Source of the DNA: Sulfuritalea sp.
Lineage (GTDB): Bacteria > Pseudomonadota > Gammaproteobacteria > Burkholderiales > Rhodocyclaceae
Assembly: GCA_022843505.1 (NCBI GenBank)
Contig: JALHNN010000001.1
Span: forward strand, 1-54,624
DNA: 54,624 bases
Direction of reading: 5' to 3'
Shown one piece after another: positions 14,322 through 22,551 of the stretch. The notes under the pieces were generated by a model. It was not told the DNA's origin. It saw only the letters and a program-made list of their open reading frames with translations, and did no database searches. How positions within the stretch are numbered: position 1 is the stretch's first letter; every line of letters begins with the position of its first letter. The position numbers were made by a program, and so were the translations under genes.

Positions 14322-15815
14322 TCACTCCTCGACCACTTCCGGGTCCTCCGGATGCGCCTCCTCGATCTTAATGGACTGGATCAGGGCCACGACCTTGACT
14401 TCCCGGACGGTCGTGTCGCCAACCTTGCGGGACACGGGACTCGACTTGCCCACGATGACGAGCTTGACGGGAAGGTCTTCGGCCTTCGCCGCCTTCCATT
14501 CGGCGTTGGGTTCGTAAACGGGCGCGTCTTTCGTACCGACGTTGATTCCGCCGCCGAAGTGATACGCCGGGCCGATGTATTCCCCTTTGAGCAAGACGTG
14601 CGCGCTGGGGGAGGAAACGACCTTCCCGTCTGCGTCCTTGTTGGCCATGGAAATGCCGCGCATGGTTTCGACGTGGCAAACAACCTCGATCCGCTGGCCA
14701 TCGGTCAGGGTTCCGGCCGTGACGGTCGAATGTTGCGCAGGCGCGGAATCGGCGGGCGCATGTGCTTCCTTGGCCGCAGCCGCCTTCATGCGCGCTTCGC
14801 GGTCCTTCATGGCCTTGGCATTCTGGGCGGCGGTGGCGGGGGCTTCGGCTGCGGCAGCCGGCTCCGCATCCTTGGGCACAGAATTCTCTGCCACGGCGGC
14901 GATGCCTGCGGTACTGCGCGGGCGTCCACGCGGGCGCCGTCCAGCCGGCGCCGAGTCGTCCGCGCTTTCAGGGGCGGGGGTTTCCCCCTGAACCTCCGCC
15001 CCGGGGCCCGCTTCAGCCTCCTGACGTGCGCCGAACCAATCGCCTAGGGCGCTGTGGCCGTCCCGGAGGGAGTTGTGGATCTTCAGGAGGTCCGCCAGCT
15101 CTTCGCCCGTCACGGCGTCGAGGGCGTGGCCGACGCGCTGCTCGATCAGCGATGCCGGAACGCCAAGCGTTTTGAACGCCTCGATCATGCGACGAATGCG
15201 ATCCGTCAACGGGGCGTCCGCCGCGCCGGCCAACGTCCGGTCGCACTGGGCCATCGCTGCGGCCACCAAATCCGCCGGAATGATGGCGAGAATCCGGGCG
15301 CGGAGCCGCCGTCCGCCCATGTTTGCCGTCAGTTCGTAAATATCGCGCTCGTCCGTCAGCGCGACACCGCCCCCCTTTTTGTCCCGGATGTGGCGGACTG
15401 TGAACTTCTGGGAAGACATGGTGTTGGTCTCCAGGTCCCAGCAATACGCCTCCATTTCGGAGACCCCTTCCTTGCGGGACAGTTCGCGGATGCCGTAGTC
15501 GATGTTTCCCCAGTTGGCCGCGAGCATTTCAGCGAGCCGGATTGATGGGCCGCTGACAGTCTGCGCACCGCGGGGGAAGGAGTAAATCGCCTCCTCCGCA
15601 AGGCCCGGGCGCCGGCAGGCGTCGATGATGTTGGCATAGGCCCGGGCTTGATCGCGGGGAAATCGCTTGGCGATTACCAGCTTGCCCTGGGCCTCCGCGG
15701 TGGCGCGCTCGGACTCGATGGCGACTGCGCCTGCGTTGACGTGCTCGGCCAGGTGCCGGGCAAATGGATTGCTGATAACGGGGGGCTGGGTGTGAACGAT
15801 GGGTTCGTTGGGCAT
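14322..15815 (-). CDS. Putative phage recombination (annealing-type) protein with AT-hook
   Basis: A 497-residue protein. The N-terminal ~240 residues carry a conserved phage pattern: AKRFPRDQARAYANIIDACR, FPRGAQTVSGPSIRLAE, WGNIDYGIRELS, AYCWDLETN and RDIYELTANMGGRRLRARIL. I recognise this as a phage family adjacent to RecB-like nucleases; its role as an annealing partner is inferred. GRRPRGRPRST (about 290-300) contains an AT-hook core, then a low-complexity Ala-rich linker, then a C-terminal beta-rich domain (about 370-490) that looks OB-fold-like. It is second from the start of the recombination cluster in transcription order. Confidence 0.6.
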   Translation of the reverse strand: MPNEPIVHTQPPVISNPFARHLAEHVNAGAVAIESERATAEAQGKLVIAKRFPRDQARAYANIIDACRRPGLAEEAIYSFPRGAQTVSGPSIRLAEMLAANWGNIDYGIRELSRKEGVSEMEAYCWDLETNTMSSQKFTVRHIRDKKGGGVALTDERDIYELTANMGGRRLRARILAIIPADLVAAAMAQCDRTLAGAADAPLTDRIRRMIEAFKTLGVPASLIEQRVGHALDAVTGEELADLLKIHNSLRDGHSALGDWFGARQEAEAGPGAEVQGETPAPESADDSAPAGRRPRGRPRSTAGIAAVAENSVPKDAEPAAAAEAPATAAQNAKAMKDREARMKAAAAKEAHAPADSAPAQHSTVTAGTLTDGQRIEVVCHVETMRGISMANKDADGKVVSSPSAHVLLKGEYIGPAYHFGGGINVGTKDAPVYEPNAEWKAAKAEDLPVKLVIVGKSSPVSRKVGDTTVREVKVVALIQSIKIEEAHPEDPEVVEE

Positions 15816-15842
15816 GTTCTTTCGACGGTCGGGGGTTGGAGG

Positions 15843-15977
15843 TTAAAGTTTCCGCGGGCGTCTGCCGGCATAATAGGCCAGCAGCGAAAATTCGACTTCC
15901 TTCGGGCAGGTTCGCCCGCTCCGGGCGGCGGCCTTGCGCACCTTCGCGGTCACCTTCGGGCTTAGGCGGATTTGCAT
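15843..15977 (-). CDS. Ribbon-helix-helix-like small protein
   Basis: A 44-residue product, MQIRLSPKVTAKVRKAAARS then GRTCPKEVEFSLLAYYAGRR. The MQIRLSP strand and two following helices match the size and pattern of Arc/MetJ-type ribbon-helix-helix regulators. A longer frame exists upstream but the RHH pattern begins at this ATG. Probably autoregulates or controls the recombination operon it immediately precedes. Confidence 0.6.
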   Translation of the reverse strand: MQIRLSPKVTAKVRKAAARSGRTCPKEVEFSLLAYYAGRRPRKL

Positions 15978-16015
15978 TTGCCCCACGTTGCCCCGTCCCG
16001 GCGCACCGTCAAGGA

Positions 16016-16180
16016 TTAAAACAACTTTTGTTGTTCCATGCGGCGGACAACGTCGCGCCGGTCGGGGGGCGGCGCCTTCGGACGACGCCGGCTGGCCAAT
16101 TCCCGGGCCACTTGGGACGCCGTCCAATGCGGGTGCTGCGCCCAGACGCGGGCGAAGAGGACGGAAAAGCGGGGTTTCAT
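16016..16180 (-). CDS. Small basic protein (54 residues)
   Basis: ATG at 16180 overlaps the previous stop (ATGA). The product begins MKPRFSVLFARVWAQHPHWT and continues ASQVARELASRRRPKAPPPD and RRDVVRRMEQQKLF. WTASQVARELASRR looks like a short helix-turn-helix, so DNA binding is possible. It ends 39 bases before the RHH-like gene. Unrecognised family. Confidence 0.6.
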   Translation of the reverse strand: MKPRFSVLFARVWAQHPHWTASQVARELASRRRPKAPPPDRRDVVRRMEQQKLF

Positions 16181-16323
16181 TTTGCGCCCCTCCTATTCCG
16201 GTTTGTCCGTGCCCGCAGACGCCTCACCTTATTCGCGTCTCCGATCCGGATGCGCCGCTGAAAGCAGAGCCGGACAAACTCGGCATTCGCACTCTCCCCA
16301 GCTTCTCTTTTCGGCACCTTCAT
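16177..16323 (-). CDS. Small basic protein (48 residues)
   Basis: MKVPKREAGESANAEFVRLC followed by FQRRIRIGDANKVRRLRART. ATGA overlaps at both ends link it to the genes at 16320 and 16016. FVRLCFQRRIRIGDANKVRRL may be a helix-turn-helix. Unrecognised; the coupling supports it as a real gene. Confidence 0.55.
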   Translation of the reverse strand: MKVPKREAGESANAEFVRLCFQRRIRIGDANKVRRLRARTNRNRRGAK

Positions 16324-16661
16324 GCTGGCAACGATAGCGCGGCCTCGTCCCTGATCGACTTCAAAACGGCACTCATGGCGCGGGGCTTGCCGGAGCCGAG
16401 AAAGAACCGCCAGGCAAGGCCGTGGACGGAGGAATAGAAGGTGCGGGCGTCGTAACCGGCTTCGAACAGCAGCCGCCACCGCTCGGCGGCTGCGGGCGTA
16501 AGGACATACCCGGCGGGGGCGCGGGCCACGCGGGCGCGCAAAGCCCGGGCCAATCGTCCGGCGCGCTCCCGGTCGGCATCGCTGGTCTCATCGGACAGGG
16601 TGATAAGAATATGGGGCGCACTGCTGGGGAAGCGGCGTTGCTCGGTCAGGGTGAAGGGCAT
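16320..16661 (-). CDS. Hypothetical early protein
   Basis: A 113-residue product, mostly helical. ETSDADRERAGRLARALRAR and LTPAAAERWRLLFEAGYDAR suggest a compact helical fold. First of three genes coupled by ATGA. No motif recognised. Confidence 0.55.
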   Translation of the reverse strand: MPFTLTEQRRFPSSAPHILITLSDETSDADRERAGRLARALRARVARAPAGYVLTPAAAERWRLLFEAGYDARTFYSSVHGLAWRFFLGSGKPRAMSAVLKSIRDEAALSLPA

Positions 16662-16686
16662 GGCGATATGGAAAACGGGGGTTGGA

Positions 16687-16890
16687 CTAGTGCGTGTTGG
16701 CCGAATCAGTCGTCGCTAGTTCTGCTCGAATCTTGTCAGCGAGCTTTGCCGTTCCCGCCATCCGCATTCCGTAGTCGTCTAGCCAGTCTAGGGCTTTCCG
16801 AAGAAGTTCCTCCTTGCGGGATTCCCGAGATCGGCGGTTTCTTTCCTCCCGCCGCTCGATGGCGTCGTCGGTTGAGTTGTAGAATCTCAT
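16687..16890 (-). CDS. Small charged early protein
   Basis: A 67-residue product with an Arg/Glu-rich helix (DDAIERREERNRRSRESRKE) and a C-terminal helix (MRMAGTAKLADKIRAELATT). The ATG at 16890 overlaps the stop of the upstream gene by 4 bases. Possibly a coiled coil. Unrecognised. Confidence 0.55.
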   Translation of the reverse strand: MRFYNSTDDAIERREERNRRSRESRKEELLRKALDWLDDYGMRMAGTAKLADKIRAELATTDSANTH

Positions 16891-17069
16891 TCGGTGTCGA
16901 ATCCGAGTTCGGTCAGAGTTTCCGTCAGGTTTGTGGTGATATCCTTCCCGTATGTTCCGACCTCCCACCGGATGATGCTCCAGCGAGTCACGGACTTTCC
17001 GTTGATTACTTTCGTGCGCCCAACGGTCATTGATTCCAGTTCCTTTGCTGCGTAATTGGTAGAGTTCAT
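16887..17069 (-). CDS. Small early protein (60 residues)
   Basis: MNSTNYAAKELESMTVGRTK followed by a beta-like core (VTRWSIIRWEVGTYGKDITT) and an acidic end. Similar short early phage proteins are common. Coupled to the next gene. Function unknown. Confidence 0.55.
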   Translation of the reverse strand: MNSTNYAAKELESMTVGRTKVINGKSVTRWSIIRWEVGTYGKDITTNLTETLTELGFDTE

Positions 17070-17106
17070 GCCTACGAGACTGCACATTGTGTGGTCACCT
17101 GGCCGA

Positions 17107-17202
17107 TCACTTCCGCCCCCCGTCGCCCTCGCCATCCAGAAAAATCAGGATGACGAGAACCAGGATGCAGGCGATGGCGAAGATTATGGTTTGCGCGTTC
17201 AT
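17107..17202 (-). CDS. Tiny single-span membrane peptide
   Basis: A 31-residue frame from ATG 17202: MNAQTIIFAIACILVLVILI, then FLDGEGDGGRK. A single transmembrane helix fills residues 4-22. It fits the gap between two early genes and the stop of the gene above (17204) abuts its start. May be an inhibitor or a small membrane protein like others in phage early regions. Confidence 0.5.
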   Translation of the reverse strand: MNAQTIIFAIACILVLVILIFLDGEGDGGRK

Positions 17203-17203
17203 T

Positions 17204-17644
17204 TCAGAAGCGTGGGTTAGGGTTCCAGTATTCGCACAGCATTGAGTCCGTGTCCTCGTTGGGATCTTCGGGGTCGGCAATGTCGCCGGCCTCGTGAAAC
17301 TTGGCCCCGTTCCGGATCATGTCTTCGACTTGGTTGACGTGGCGATAGTGGTTCGACTCGCCCAGGGGTGCCCCGGCGAGCAGCTCCCGGATTTCGTCGG
17401 CGATAAGTTCGCGCTCCAGTTGGGGCAGTCCGTCGAGCAAGCCGCTCGGCTCAAAGTCGCGCGCAACCGCCGTCAGATCGTAACTTGGCGTGAATTCGCA
17501 AAGGTGCGCGTGCAGATTGCGGTTGAATCCGTAAACGGTTTGCACGCTGGACAGGTAGGGCTTGAGCTTGTCCGGGATGGTCCAGTCGGACGTATCTTTG
17601 ATGCCGATGAAGCACCAGTTAGGGGCGGGGGTGGTGGTGTTCAT
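17204..17644 (-). CDS. Acidic hypothetical early protein
   Basis: A 146-residue product with start ATG 17644, which overlaps the preceding stop. Aromatic N-terminus (PAPNWCFIGIKDTSDWTIPD), a helix (LLDGLPQLERELIADEIREL) and an acidic C-terminal region (EDPNEDTDSMLCEYWNPN). Unrecognised. Confidence 0.6.
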   Translation of the reverse strand: MNTTTPAPNWCFIGIKDTSDWTIPDKLKPYLSSVQTVYGFNRNLHAHLCEFTPSYDLTAVARDFEPSGLLDGLPQLERELIADEIRELLAGAPLGESNHYRHVNQVEDMIRNGAKFHEAGDIADPEDPNEDTDSMLCEYWNPNPRF

Positions 17645-17967
17645 GGGTGGTCGGCCCCTCCGGCTTTGGCTATGGCGGTGCGGGCGGAGTCGATTGTGCG
17701 TTGAACGCATGTAGTATTAGTGCCATCATGGAATTGCCCGACGACAAGCGACAGCGTATCTTTCAGCGCAGCCAACAAATCGGGCGCGGCGGCAATGAGG
17801 CGGGCGTCGGCTTCGGCGTTCGCTTCCTTCACGATGCAGTGGTCATTCGCAGCTTCATCGGAATAGATTCCGAATTGAGGCGAGTGCTCCGGGGTGGCGT
17901 GCTTGCTTATTGCCCACGGCCCTGGCGTGTGTTCGGACGTATTGGAGTTGTTGATTAGGCTGTTCAT
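17641..17967 (-). CDS. TPGPW / LIAAAPDLLAAL phage family protein, copy 1
   Basis: A 108-residue member of a very common phage early family: EHTPGPWAISKH near the N-terminus, then ANAEADARLIAAAPDLLAAL and a C-terminal helix with ARTAIAKA. The function is unknown. Two paralogues lie at 25937-26230 and 26227-26547. Start is set at MNSL by the family pattern. Confidence 0.8.
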   Translation of the reverse strand: MNSLINNSNTSEHTPGPWAISKHATPEHSPQFGIYSDEAANDHCIVKEANAEADARLIAAAPDLLAALKDTLSLVVGQFHDGTNTTCVQRTIDSARTAIAKAGGADHP

Positions 17968-18023
17968 GATATGCGCGCGGTTCCGCAGTGGTTGGTGGTG
18001 ATGTTTGATTTTGATGGTCATGG

Positions 18024-18434
18024 TTATGCGTGAACAGGTTGACCGCGTGTGTAAAACTCCCTGATGGAAGAGCCATTCGGGATGTCTGAGTTACGAACGA
18101 TATACACAGAGCAGCCGCGCGGGTCGGTCTGATGGCACGCCTGAAGGTCCGGGTACTTGGCCATGATCTTGGCCAGTCGCGCAAGCGCCCCTTTCTCGCG
18201 GTCGGGGATGGGGCGCCGATAGCTCTTTCCCGTGTGCGGATATGTAACCATGTATGGCTTGTCGGTCTCGTCGTCCCGCTCGATCGACCAGGACGCGCGG
18301 TCGTTGCCGTCGCCGCATTCAAGCTCATTCCAGCGATGGAGTGTCATGGCGATGCGGCGGATTGCAAAGGCGTCCTCCGTGCGGATGCCGAGATTTGACA
18401 GCCCTTGGATCATTCTGATGGTGTCTTTATTCAT
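18024..18434 (-). CDS. Hypothetical early protein
   Basis: A 136-residue product. IRTEDAFAIRRIAMTLHRWN (residues about 17-36) and LARLAKIMAKYPDLQACHQT are typical of a phage family in which a conserved ALxRxxMxLhrw segment precedes a Trp/Cys-rich middle and RGCSVYIVRN. Unrecognised in function. The start is ATG 18434. Confidence 0.65.
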   Translation of the reverse strand: MNKDTIRMIQGLSNLGIRTEDAFAIRRIAMTLHRWNELECGDGNDRASWSIERDDETDKPYMVTYPHTGKSYRRPIPDREKGALARLAKIMAKYPDLQACHQTDPRGCSVYIVRNSDIPNGSSIREFYTRGQPVHA

Positions 18435-18506
18435 GTGCTTTTGCCGCTTAACGTCCGGCGGGACGTTGGGTTTTTGGGTCTGGATTATCGCCAAGGTCAG
18501 GATTTG

Positions 18507-18656
18507 TTACCTAGCCTTATTGGATTTGATTTCTTGTCGGAAGCGGGCTGCGGCTTCGCGCCGGGAGTAGCCTTGATAAATGCGGGTGACACGCTGGCCC
18601 CCAACCACCTCGGAGATCACGAGGGCGCCAGAGGGGAAATGTTTTTCGATAGTCAT
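18507..18656 (-). CDS. Small early protein (49 residues)
   Basis: ATG 18656 opens MTIEKHFPSGALVISEVVGG, then QRVTRIYQGYSRREAAARFR and QEIKSNKAR. It has the hydrophobic strand-turn-strand and a terminal helix of a folded small domain, and similar small phage proteins are known. Found in a gap where no longer gene fits. Confidence 0.65.
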   Translation of the reverse strand: MTIEKHFPSGALVISEVVGGQRVTRIYQGYSRREAAARFRQEIKSNKAR

Positions 18657-18675
18657 TTTTTGGTCTTCCCGGGTT

Positions 18676-18888
18676 TCACAATGTCACTTGCTGCGCCAGC
18701 CGCTCGGAGATTTCCCCGGCGCGGGCAAGCGCGTCAATGTATTCAACGAACGCCGCCCGCGTATCGCACGGCTGGGAGTTTTGCGGCAGGGGCGCGCCGG
18801 ATGGGCCGCGCTTGCAGGCGACCGAGGGATTTTCGCGCCAGAATGCGGCGCGGATTGCGGATTGGGATTTCATATGGGTTTTATTCAT
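18676..18888 (-). CDS. Small early protein (70 residues)
   Basis: Begins MNKTHMKSQSAIRAAFWREN and has a C-terminal helix (FVEYIDALARAGEISERLAQ). Upstream in-frame sequence is shadow of the neighbouring gene. SAIRAAFWRENP suggests a phage-typical N-terminus. Function unknown. Confidence 0.6.
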   Translation of the reverse strand: MNKTHMKSQSAIRAAFWRENPSVACKRGPSGAPLPQNSQPCDTRAAFVEYIDALARAGEISERLAQQVTL

Positions 18889-18898
18889 GGCAAATGTT

Positions 18899-19216
18899 TT
18901 ACCGGAAAAACCGGGCTCCCGGCACCCGGACGCGGACAAGATCCTTGGCGCATTTCCGGTCCGTGGCGCGGCAATAGATTTCAACGTGCCCCGGCTCCCC
19001 CCAGGCGCAGAACAGGGGCAGCCCGGTCCCCCAGTACGCCCCTCCCCCGTCATAGCCGCCGGAGTTGAGCCGCACCCGGCGAAGGTTGAGCCGGATCGGC
19101 CGGCGGGGATCGTGCGGGGCAACCTCGCGTCGGCCCATCATGGAGCCGGTGCAGTGCCGTGAACCGTCCGGCAAGGTGCAGTAGGTCAAGCCGTTTTTGC
19201 GGAATGGGGCGGTCAT
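18899..19216 (-). CDS. Hypothetical early protein with cysteines
   Basis: A 105-residue basic product. TYCTLPDGSRHCTG, LPLFCAWGEPGHVEIYC and the C-terminal CAKDLV supply five cysteines that may bind metal. The start ATG 19216 overlaps the stop of the next gene. Unrecognised. Confidence 0.6.
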   Translation of the reverse strand: MTAPFRKNGLTYCTLPDGSRHCTGSMMGRREVAPHDPRRPIRLNLRRVRLNSGGYDGGGAYWGTGLPLFCAWGEPGHVEIYCRATDRKCAKDLVRVRVPGARFFR

Positions 19217-19758
19217 GGGGTTGCCTCCTTTGGCGCGCGATACATTCGCCCTTCCTCGCAGTATTCCCACTCGTTCGCGTCGGAAGTTTCGGAAAAGGCG
19301 GAATCCTCGTACGACGCAGCGCACTCGGCCCGGCCCTGTTTCAGCCATTCTCGGAAAGCCGCCTGCATGAGTCGTTCCAGGTTTCTCTCGCCGGCCGCGT
19401 AGGCAATGCGGAAGCCGTCAATAGCGGCTTCGTCGGACGCAAACCCGGTCAGTTTGCATTCCCCATGCCACCGCTTTGTCTCTAGGTTGAATGTCCCCAG
19501 CTCCGCCAGCCGGACCGCGAGGTCCTCCGACTCAAGGTCCGGCATGGCGAATTCCGCAAATGCCGGATCTTCAGAAAACCAGTCACCCCGCCGGGTCACC
19601 AGGCATCCGCCAAAGTGATTCGCCAAGGCGCTCAGGCTGTCTAGATATTCCTCGGCAGCATCAAACCCGAACACGGCGGCGTGTTGCTCCCGGACAATGG
19701 CGCGGACTTCGTCCGCCAGCTCCGAGTAGCGGTAGATATTTGTTTGGATGGTTCTCAT
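19213..19758 (-). CDS. Hypothetical early protein, antirestriction-like length
   Basis: A 181-residue acidic product beginning MRTIQTNIYRYSELADEVRA. The motif YSELADEVRAIVREQHAAVF and a conserved C-terminal EEGRMYRAPKE are seen in phage early proteins of unknown role. No enzyme motif is visible. Confidence 0.6.
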   Translation of the reverse strand: MRTIQTNIYRYSELADEVRAIVREQHAAVFGFDAAEEYLDSLSALANHFGGCLVTRRGDWFSEDPAFAEFAMPDLESEDLAVRLAELGTFNLETKRWHGECKLTGFASDEAAIDGFRIAYAAGERNLERLMQAAFREWLKQGRAECAASYEDSAFSETSDANEWEYCEEGRMYRAPKEATP

Positions 19759-19782
19759 GTTGATCCTTGGAAGGTTGGTTTT

Positions 19783-19899
19783 TCACATTGCCAGCATTAG
19801 CACGCCGAGCGCGCCAAGCAGGACCAGGAAAAGCAGGGACGGCAGGATTGATCGGGAGCTGACCTTGGCGGCGCGGATGATGTCGGTTTTCCAGTTCAT
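19783..19899 (-). CDS. Tiny membrane protein (38 residues)
   Basis: ATG 19899: MNWKTDIIRAAKVSSRSILP then SLLFLVLLGALGVLMLAM. One hydrophobic helix spans about residues 18-38. Its start overlaps the preceding stop. Second tiny membrane peptide of the early operon, so it is probably not chance. Confidence 0.55.
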   Translation of the reverse strand: MNWKTDIIRAAKVSSRSILPSLLFLVLLGALGVLMLAM

Positions 19900-20816
19900 T
19901 TGGCAGTCCCCTCCTGAAGCCGGAAGGCATCCAGCGCCGTGACGGCCTTCATGTGCCCATCCGGCAGCATGAGGAGCAACTCATGTTCGGAGCGGTCCGG
20001 CCGGCGCAAATCCTTCTGCCCCCAGGCGATGACATCACCCGGTTTGCACGACACGCGGAGCAGGCCCGCGCGCCCCCATTTGCCGGTGCTCTCGCCCCAG
20101 GCATAGACCGGCTTGGGGCCGCTGGGGAAGCTGACCGAGGCGCACCAATAGGAGCCGTGCCGGCGCTCGTTGTACGCGGGGGTTTCCATTTCCCAAAAAC
20201 CGCTCTCCAGGTGCCGGGCCGCCTTGGCAGCCTCCGCCGCCGCCTTGGCAGCCTTATCCGCCGCCTCCTGCTCCGCACGTCGCGCCGCCTCCGCCGCCCG
20301 CGCAGCCTCTACGGCCGGCATCTCGGCCGCATTATGCCGCTCACACTCGGCCGCCACGATCTCCCGGCGGGCGGCAATCCGGGCGAGCTGCTCCGGCGTC
20401 CGGTCGTACTCGGAGATGTAACGTGGCACCCATTTCTCCCACGTGTATCCGCCCGCCTCTATGGGGCGCTGCCGGTCGATCCCGTCCGACTCATAGGCCG
20501 TCACCTCAGCCTCTAGCCGGGCCGCACGCTCGGCAGCCCGGACGGCAGCAGCATCCAGCACCGCACGCACGGCAGCGCACAGCGCCTCCGGCGTGGCGTC
20601 GGCCAGCGGGGGGAGTCCGCAGCCGTCGGCTATCGGCCTGCTCACCGCCGGGGGCGTGGCCAGCATGTCGAGGGCCCCGACGATCACCGGCCACAGGTCG
20701 GCTGGGATGGTGTCGGGACTGATGGTGATCTCGGCCGTGGGGCCGAGGACGCGGCCGGCGAGGAGCGCGGCCTGTTGGTCGATGCGTACACTGATACTGA
20801 GGCTGTTATTATTCAT
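19896..20816 (-). CDS. Coiled-coil early protein with conserved aromatic C-terminus
   Basis: A 306-residue protein, start ATG 20816 (upstream in-frame ATGs lack homology-like sequence). Residues about 105-210 form a long Ala/Glu/Arg helix; the C-terminal 95 residues (about 212-306) contain WEMETPAYNERRHGSYWCAS, KPVYAWGESTGKWG and EHELLLMLPDGHM, which suggest a folded beta domain with a conserved KPGDVIAWGQKD. Unrecognised; likely DNA- or nucleotide-related on phage context alone. Confidence 0.6.
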   Translation of the reverse strand: MNNNSLSISVRIDQQAALLAGRVLGPTAEITISPDTIPADLWPVIVGALDMLATPPAVSRPIADGCGLPPLADATPEALCAAVRAVLDAAAVRAAERAARLEAEVTAYESDGIDRQRPIEAGGYTWEKWVPRYISEYDRTPEQLARIAARREIVAAECERHNAAEMPAVEAARAAEAARRAEQEAADKAAKAAAEAAKAARHLESGFWEMETPAYNERRHGSYWCASVSFPSGPKPVYAWGESTGKWGRAGLLRVSCKPGDVIAWGQKDLRRPDRSEHELLLMLPDGHMKAVTALDAFRLQEGTAK

Positions 20817-20892
20817 TGGGTTGGGGTTGGAGTTTCGCCGTCTCATCCGATGGCGTCCGCTGCCAGACCGCGCGGATGCGGTCATGGTGGGC

Positions 20893-21219
20893 CTAAACCG
20901 CAAATAATCCGACCGCGCCGTCCTCGTTACGGCCCCAGCGCAGTCCGGGCCGCGTCTCCTGCTCGGTCAGCCACGCAAGCGCCTCCTCCGCCGCCTCCGC
21001 CAGCTGCTCCGCATCGGCAATGTCCGGGCCGTCCGACCGCTCGTCGTCATCCAGCCCGCACGCATCCAGCAGCTCCCGCACCTCAGCATGGACATCCATG
21101 CCGAGCGACTCCGCCAGCTCAATGGTCGCCACGTCATGGCCGACCGCAGACCGGTCACATGGGTCGAGGTAGATGCCGGGGGCCGGCACTCCGTAGGTAG
21201 TCTGTTTTGATGTTTCCAT
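20893..21219 (-). CDS. Acidic early protein, first gene of the leftward early operon
   Basis: A 108-residue, strongly acidic protein (ELLDACGLDDDERSDGPDIA, AEQLAEAAEEALAWL). It starts at ATG 21219 directly after the control region 21220-22551, so it is probably the first gene of the early transcript. Acidic early proteins often mimic DNA or bind host factors, but no proof is available. Confidence 0.6.
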   Translation of the reverse strand: METSKQTTYGVPAPGIYLDPCDRSAVGHDVATIELAESLGMDVHAEVRELLDACGLDDDERSDGPDIADAEQLAEAAEEALAWLTEQETRPGLRWGRNEDGAVGLFAV

Positions 21220-21374
21220 GCCCCAACACATACACCACATCATTCCTGTTTCCTAGGAAAATCTTTTTCACAATCCGAACCATTTGCGGGGAAGTTAAAT
21301 AGGACTGTTTTTATTTTCGCACCCTGCACGCTTCGGCCCGCATCGCCTCCCACGAACTGCCCAAGCGCACAAGC

Positions 21375-21438
21375 GTATCCGCTGCCCGGATACAGGTCCG
21401 GCCTGCACCGCTCATGCGTGTATCCGGCAAACGGATAC
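21375..21438. promoter_or_regulatory. Two identical-arm operator palindromes
   Basis: GTATCCG-CTGCC-CGGATAC (21375-21393) and GTATCCG-GCAAA-CGGATAC (21420-21438). Both have perfect 7-base arms, a 5-base spacer and centres 45 bases apart, about four helical turns. The arrangement fits binding of a dimeric repressor at two sites upstream of the early gene at 21219. Confidence 0.75.
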
Positions 21439-21729
21439 GCGAGCACTGACCGAGATTGTGGGACATATCGGCGCATGATCACATATGCCGGGTAATCAGG
21501 ATGTTGCACCGGTATTCGGCTTTTACGGGTGCCCATAGGCGGCGGATCGGTCTGGTTCTGCCATCAATAGAGGCTTTCGGCCCTACTCTGACCAGGGCCA
21601 TTTGGCCCTATTGTCCCAGACCCTGAGCTGCGCTGTGCCTGATCCCGTGATCTCTGCCGGGTCCGACGGCGGTCACCTAGACGGCCATTTTTCGGCCGGC
21701 CAAAACACCAACGCATTGCGCTCCATTCG

Positions 21730-21862
21730 GTTGCGCAACGTTGGACATAATGACTATTGTGCGTCAGGTGTTGCAACTGTGTGATATTCCGTGCGTTGCA
21801 CTTGTAGCCTGTGCTACAATCGCCGATCTCAACAGCGTTCTCACCTGTGTCGGACAGTCCGA
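21730..21862. promoter_or_regulatory. Cluster of three short palindromes
   Basis: GTTGCGCAAC (21730-21739), TTGTAGC-CTGT-GCTACAA (21802-21819) and TCGGAC-A-GTCCGA (21850-21862), all perfect. Different sequences suggest sites for different proteins or local hairpins. Role inferred only from density within the control region. Confidence 0.5.
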
Positions 21863-22279
21863 TTGTGCCAAGCTGCCCATCACACGCGCCCGGCCGCGCG
21901 CGCATTTCACGCGGGCCCGCAACCCCACCACCCCCTCGGCCACGGGGCGCCCATGCCCCCCTACCCTTTTTTCTATACCTTTAAGGGGAGCCCCCGCACA
22001 CAGACATCGATCTCAAGCCCGAAGGTCCACCACCGTCATCCGCTCCCCCGTTTTCGACCCCCCTATCGTTTTGGCGGTGGGGGTGCAGATTTCAACGAGG
22101 CGTGGCGAATGAGGGTCAATTGGTGCCTTGATCCGTTCCGCAGGCTTGGACGAATCCTTGGGCATGTATTGGCCTGTTGTTGAATTGGCCTGATTGCCGT
22201 GGGTTTTGGGCCTGATTTCCGTACTCCCGTTTGTTACACTTTTTACACTTCCGTTCAGAGCGCCGCTTCCTGTTTTACA

Positions 22280-22440
22280 ATTACTGATTAAACCGATTAA
22301 ATTGATTTTTCTCGTTAAACTGCAACGTTAAACCCCATTTAACCCCCTCCAGGGGGGGTTAAAAGAGTGGGGTTTAACGAAAAAAACAATCGATAGTTAA
22401 AAGAGGGGTTAAAAGAGTTTAAAGAGGGTACTAAAAATAA
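22280..22440. other. Putative replication origin: iterons and nested palindrome
   Basis: An AT-rich block in a GC-rich genome. GTTAAAAGAG occurs three times (22358-22367, 22396-22405, 22408-22417). A nested palindrome covers 22326-22379: CGTTAAACCCC (22326-22336) pairs perfectly with GGGGTTTAACG (22369-22379), and inside TTTAACCCCC pairs with GGGGGTTAAA. The helicase gene is 290 bases away. Direct repeats plus a hairpin beside a replicative helicase fit an origin; no experiment supports this yet. Confidence 0.6.
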
Positions 22441-22551
22441 AGGAGAACAGCCTACGCGGGCTAATTTTTTGACCCTAGTTTGATGATAGGGGCGAAGCCC
22501 TATTGGCACTAGGGTGCTAGAATCCGATTTCCTGGCGTCCGAACCCCTGAA

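Larger units (their letters stand above)
21220..22551. other. Intergenic control and putative origin region
   Basis: No convincing gene is seen; several frames open by chance in the GC-rich part (21240-21905). The stretch holds paired GTATCCG palindromes (21375-21438), further short palindromes (21730-21862) and an AT-rich repeat block (22280-22440). It separates the leftward early operon from the helicase gene, the usual place for early promoters, operators and an origin. Confidence 0.6.

Noticed and set aside
18450..18467. Hairpin AACGTCC-GGCG-GGACGTT as terminator
   Set aside because: The T-rich run follows on the plus strand, but local genes are on the minus strand; left as an unassigned hairpin.
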